64,000 nt of DNA from Sphingosinicella humi (GTDB taxonomy: Bacteria; Pseudomonadota; Alphaproteobacteria; Sphingomonadales; Sphingomonadaceae). A program made the position numbers and the translations under genes. Every line of letters starts with the position of its first letter. The first letter of the stretch is position 1. The notes beneath the pieces are model-generated. The model saw only the letters and a list, made by a program, of their open reading frames with translations. It did no database searches and was not told the DNA's origin. The stretch spans positions 248,001 to 312,000 of the forward strand of contig NZ_QFFF01000001.1 of the NCBI RefSeq assembly GCF_003129465.1, read 5' to 3'. Below are positions 61,821 through 64,000 of this stretch, one piece after another.

Positions 61821-64000
61821 ATGAGTCTTGCGGACGATCTCGCACGCACCCGGACAGAAGAGGATGTCAAGGACGCCTACATAAAGGCGCTCGGGCTAAA
61901 GTCCTATTTCAAGGGGCTGGTCGATATTCAGACCGAGGAGGTGTGGTTCGAGGCGAAGGCGGTTTCCACGCCGCCTATCGTAATGTTCGCGCAGCTGTTC
62001 TTCTACGTCCGTGCGGCGCGCAAGCGGGGCGAAGCCATCCCTGCCTTTTTGGCGGTGATAGACCGCGACAAGGCGGCGATCATGCCGACGGAGAAAGCGC
62101 TGGCGCTGCTCAATGATAAGAGCATCGTCTGGCCCAGATCGGGGTCCGGCGCGGGCAAAGAACTGGCCGCGCAGGTCGCTCCCTATGTCCAGGCGCATAT
62201 CGTCGAATATGAGATCACGCATGATGAGGCCGCCTTCATCAAGGCGGTGAAGGACGCGATCCGCGAACGCCGGATTATACGCACGCCGATCACGCCGGAC
62301 AATCTGCGCCAGGTTTTCGATCGCTGGGTGGACATGGTCGGCAGCGAATTGGGCGCGGTCGATCCCGCCGATTACGCGGTGCTGTTCTTCGCCGACATCA
62401 TGCACGATGGCGCGCACGAGGCGATGAGCAACCTGCCCGCGCGGCTGCTGATGACGGCCGCCGGTCCGACGTTCCTGCTGGGGGGCAAGACTTACGAGCT
62501 GGCTTCCCAGCGCGGATACCGCAACTTCTGGGCGATCTATCACCGTCCGCCGGAAGCCAAACACCGCCACTATTTGCTTGAACGGCGCGACAGCCTGCTC
62601 CCCACCGACGAGCAGAAGTTCAAAGGCGCCTATTACACTCCGCTCCACATCGTCGACAAAGCCTATGACGAATTGAAGGCGACGCTGGGGGACAATTGGC
62701 AAGACCGCTACATCGTCTGGGACATGTGCGCCGGCGTCGGCAATCTGGAGGCCAAGCACAGCAACCTGCGCAACGTGTTCATGTCTACGCTGGACCAGGC
62801 GGACGTGACGATCATGAAGTCCAATCCGGCCTTCGCCGGGGCGGAGATATTCCAGTACGATTACCTCAACGACGACATCACCGATTTCGGAGAGATCGAC
62901 TACAGCCTGTCCAACAAGCTGCCGCCCTCGCTGCGCCAAGCGATCGCCGAGGCGAAGGAGGGCAAGAAGGGCGCGAAGCCGATCTTAGTACTGATCAACC
63001 CGCCGTACGCGGAGGCAACCGGGGGTGGATTGGCGGTCCCACTGGCAGTTAGCCAGAACAAGCTTGGAGTCGCCAATACGCTCTTTGCCCGGGCCGGCAT
63101 GGCGGCCTACGGCAAAGCGACCAATGAGCTGTTTATGCAGTTCATCGCGCGGATCGACCGAGAGCTACCGAACTGCAAGCTCGCGATCTTTAGCAAGGTA
63201 AAATATATTAGCACGCCGACACTCAATGAGTTTCGGCAGGTATGGAGAGCCGAGTATCTGGGTGGCTTCGCAGTTCACAGCCGTTCATTTGAGGGCCTCA
63301 AGGGCGACTTTCCTATCGGTTTTCTAATCTGGGATACGAGCAAGGACGTTCCTATCGGTCATGTCACGGCGAACATGCTCGACAAAATGGGCAACCTTGT
63401 CGGCGAGAAGACATTCCTCAACTACGACGGCCTTCGATTGCTGACGGATTGGGTGCCAAGGCCTCCCTCGAACTCGCTCAAGGTTCTCCCGCTGAAGAGC
63501 GCCATTACGCCAGCTACAGCCACCAAGGATTTGCGTGGAGATCGCTGGTCGGATGGAGCCATCGGCTGGCTAAATTGCGCAGGCAATGATCTTCAGAACG
63601 CCACGGCCAAAACCATGCTGTTCTCGTCCGGCTATGGCAGCGCTCGCGGGTACTTCGTCACTCCCGAAAACCTTTGGCAAGCCGCCGTCGTCTTTGCCGT
63701 CCGGCGTCTCATCAAGCCGACGTGGCTCAACGACCGCGACCAATTTCTCCAGCCGTCGCGGCCGCTGAGCGAGGAGTTCAAGTCCGATTGCCTCGTCTGG
63801 ATGCTGTTCAATAACAGCAATCTCACCGCCGGGGCGGACGGACTCCAGTGGAACGGGTGCGACTGGTCGCTGGTGAATCATTTCATCCCTTTCACCGAGG
63901 CTGAGGTAGGGGCGAGCGGGCGCTTCGAGTCGGACTTCATGGTCCGATACATCGCGAACCTCACCTTCACGCCAGAGGCTAAGGCCGTTCTCGCCGAGGG
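61821..64000 (+). CDS. Restriction-methyltransferase, type IIG-like (runs off the window)
   Basis: 726 codons are open from ATG 61821 to the right edge. The N-terminal domain has VDIQTEEVWFEAKA, a PD-(D/E)xK-type nuclease motif with D35, E44 and K46. Then FKGAYYTP near residue 269, the SAM motif WDMCAGVGNLEAKH near 300 and VLINPPYAEAT at 391-401, the N6-adenine methyltransferase tetrapeptide NPPY. Nuclease plus methylase in one chain suggests an Eco57I/type IIG-like system; a BREX/DISARM-type methylase is less likely because of the nuclease-like N-terminus. The C-terminal recognition part lies outside. Confidence 0.8.
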   Translation, partial: MSLADDLARTRTEEDVKDAYIKALGLKSYFKGLVDIQTEEVWFEAKAVSTPPIVMFAQLFFYVRAARKRGEAIPAFLAVIDRDKAAIMPTEKALALLNDKSIVWPRSGSGAGKELAAQVAPYVQAHIVEYEITHDEAAFIKAVKDAIRERRIIRTPITPDNLRQVFDRWVDMVGSELGAVDPADYAVLFFADIMHDGAHEAMSNLPARLLMTAAGPTFLLGGKTYELASQRGYRNFWAIYHRPPEAKHRHYLLERRDSLLPTDEQKFKGAYYTPLHIVDKAYDELKATLGDNWQDRYIVWDMCAGVGNLEAKHSNLRNVFMSTLDQADVTIMKSNPAFAGAEIFQYDYLNDDITDFGEIDYSLSNKLPPSLRQAIAEAKEGKKGAKPILVLINPPYAEATGGGLAVPLAVSQNKLGVANTLFARAGMAAYGKATNELFMQFIARIDRELPNCKLAIFSKVKYISTPTLNEFRQVWRAEYLGGFAVHSRSFEGLKGDFPIGFLIWDTSKDVPIGHVTANMLDKMGNLVGEKTFLNYDGLRLLTDWVPRPPSNSLKVLPLKSAITPATATKDLRGDRWSDGAIGWLNCAGNDLQNATAKTMLFSSGYGSARGYFVTPENLWQAAVVFAVRRLIKPTWLNDRDQFLQPSRPLSEEFKSDCLVWMLFNNSNLTAGADGLQWNGCDWSLVNHFIPFTEAEVGASGRFESDFMVRYIANLTFTPEAKAVLAE

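Noticed and set aside
61896-62939. 347-codon minus-strand frame opposite the restriction-methyltransferase gene
   Set aside because: The plus-strand frame from 61821 is open to the window end and carries nuclease and NPPY motifs; the minus frame has none.

Overview
The window is GC-rich alphaproteobacterial DNA. Gene content and order (divergent hrcA-grpE and rph-rdgB-hemW, atpHAGDC, cpaF, phaR, a DUF484-xerC pair, a 'vgr-related' HEMVH protein) and the abundance of small palindromic intergenic repeats fit a member of Sphingomonadales. This is inferred from protein families; no rRNA or tRNA gene was seen to confirm it.

Positions 1 to about 47,190 look like ordinary, densely packed core genome. 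In order it holds: the purB 3' end and the dnaK-dnaJ chaperone pair, with a sigma-32-like promoter before dnaK; a copper chaperone and a serine hydrolase; grpE-hrcA; rph-rdgB-hemW; a penicillin-binding-protein activator; rsmI-yraN-gshB-dedA; xerC with a DUF484 gene; an FSA-type transaldolase; a MATE exporter; priA; ada; the F1 ATP synthase genes atpHAGDC; cpaF; a polyhydroxyalkanoate-related group (phaR, a PhaC-like hydrolase with a Cys nucleophile, a thiolase); a PRC-barrel gene behind a near-perfect EcfG general-stress promoter; mlaFE with alr; an MFS transporter; csaA; a glycosyltransferase; a PadR regulator. At least four families of inverted-repeat elements punctuate this part. They occupy three spacers inside the atp operon and run into the annotated 5' ends of hemW and xerC. 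One family flanks a dead GIY-YIG nuclease gene as an inverted pair.

At about 47,194 the rarA/mgsA gene is cut off in the middle and the character of the DNA changes: lower gene density, tiny ORFs, decayed genes and defence-type genes up to the right edge. This accessory region carries a second, intact and divergent rarA, an orphan ParS/MbcA-type antitoxin domain, a single-domain response regulator, many proteins under 100 residues, a cold-shock protein, a second PRC-barrel protein, an NhaP-type antiporter and a frameshifted PHB-depolymerase-type esterase. Its right end holds an XRE/ImmA-like regulator divergent from a ubiquitin-E2-like protein with a SEC-C zinc motif, and then a large restriction-methyltransferase that runs off the window. 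No integrase is visible, so the far end of the island lies outside.

Two signals seem most worth following. One is a short conserved leader (GACTGAGAGA, then a CTCCCGCT box, then the ribosome-binding site), found four times ahead of different tiny genes and able to form alternative hairpins. The other is the E2-like / ImmA-like / type IIG-like cluster at 59.6-64 kb, which looks like a defence locus.
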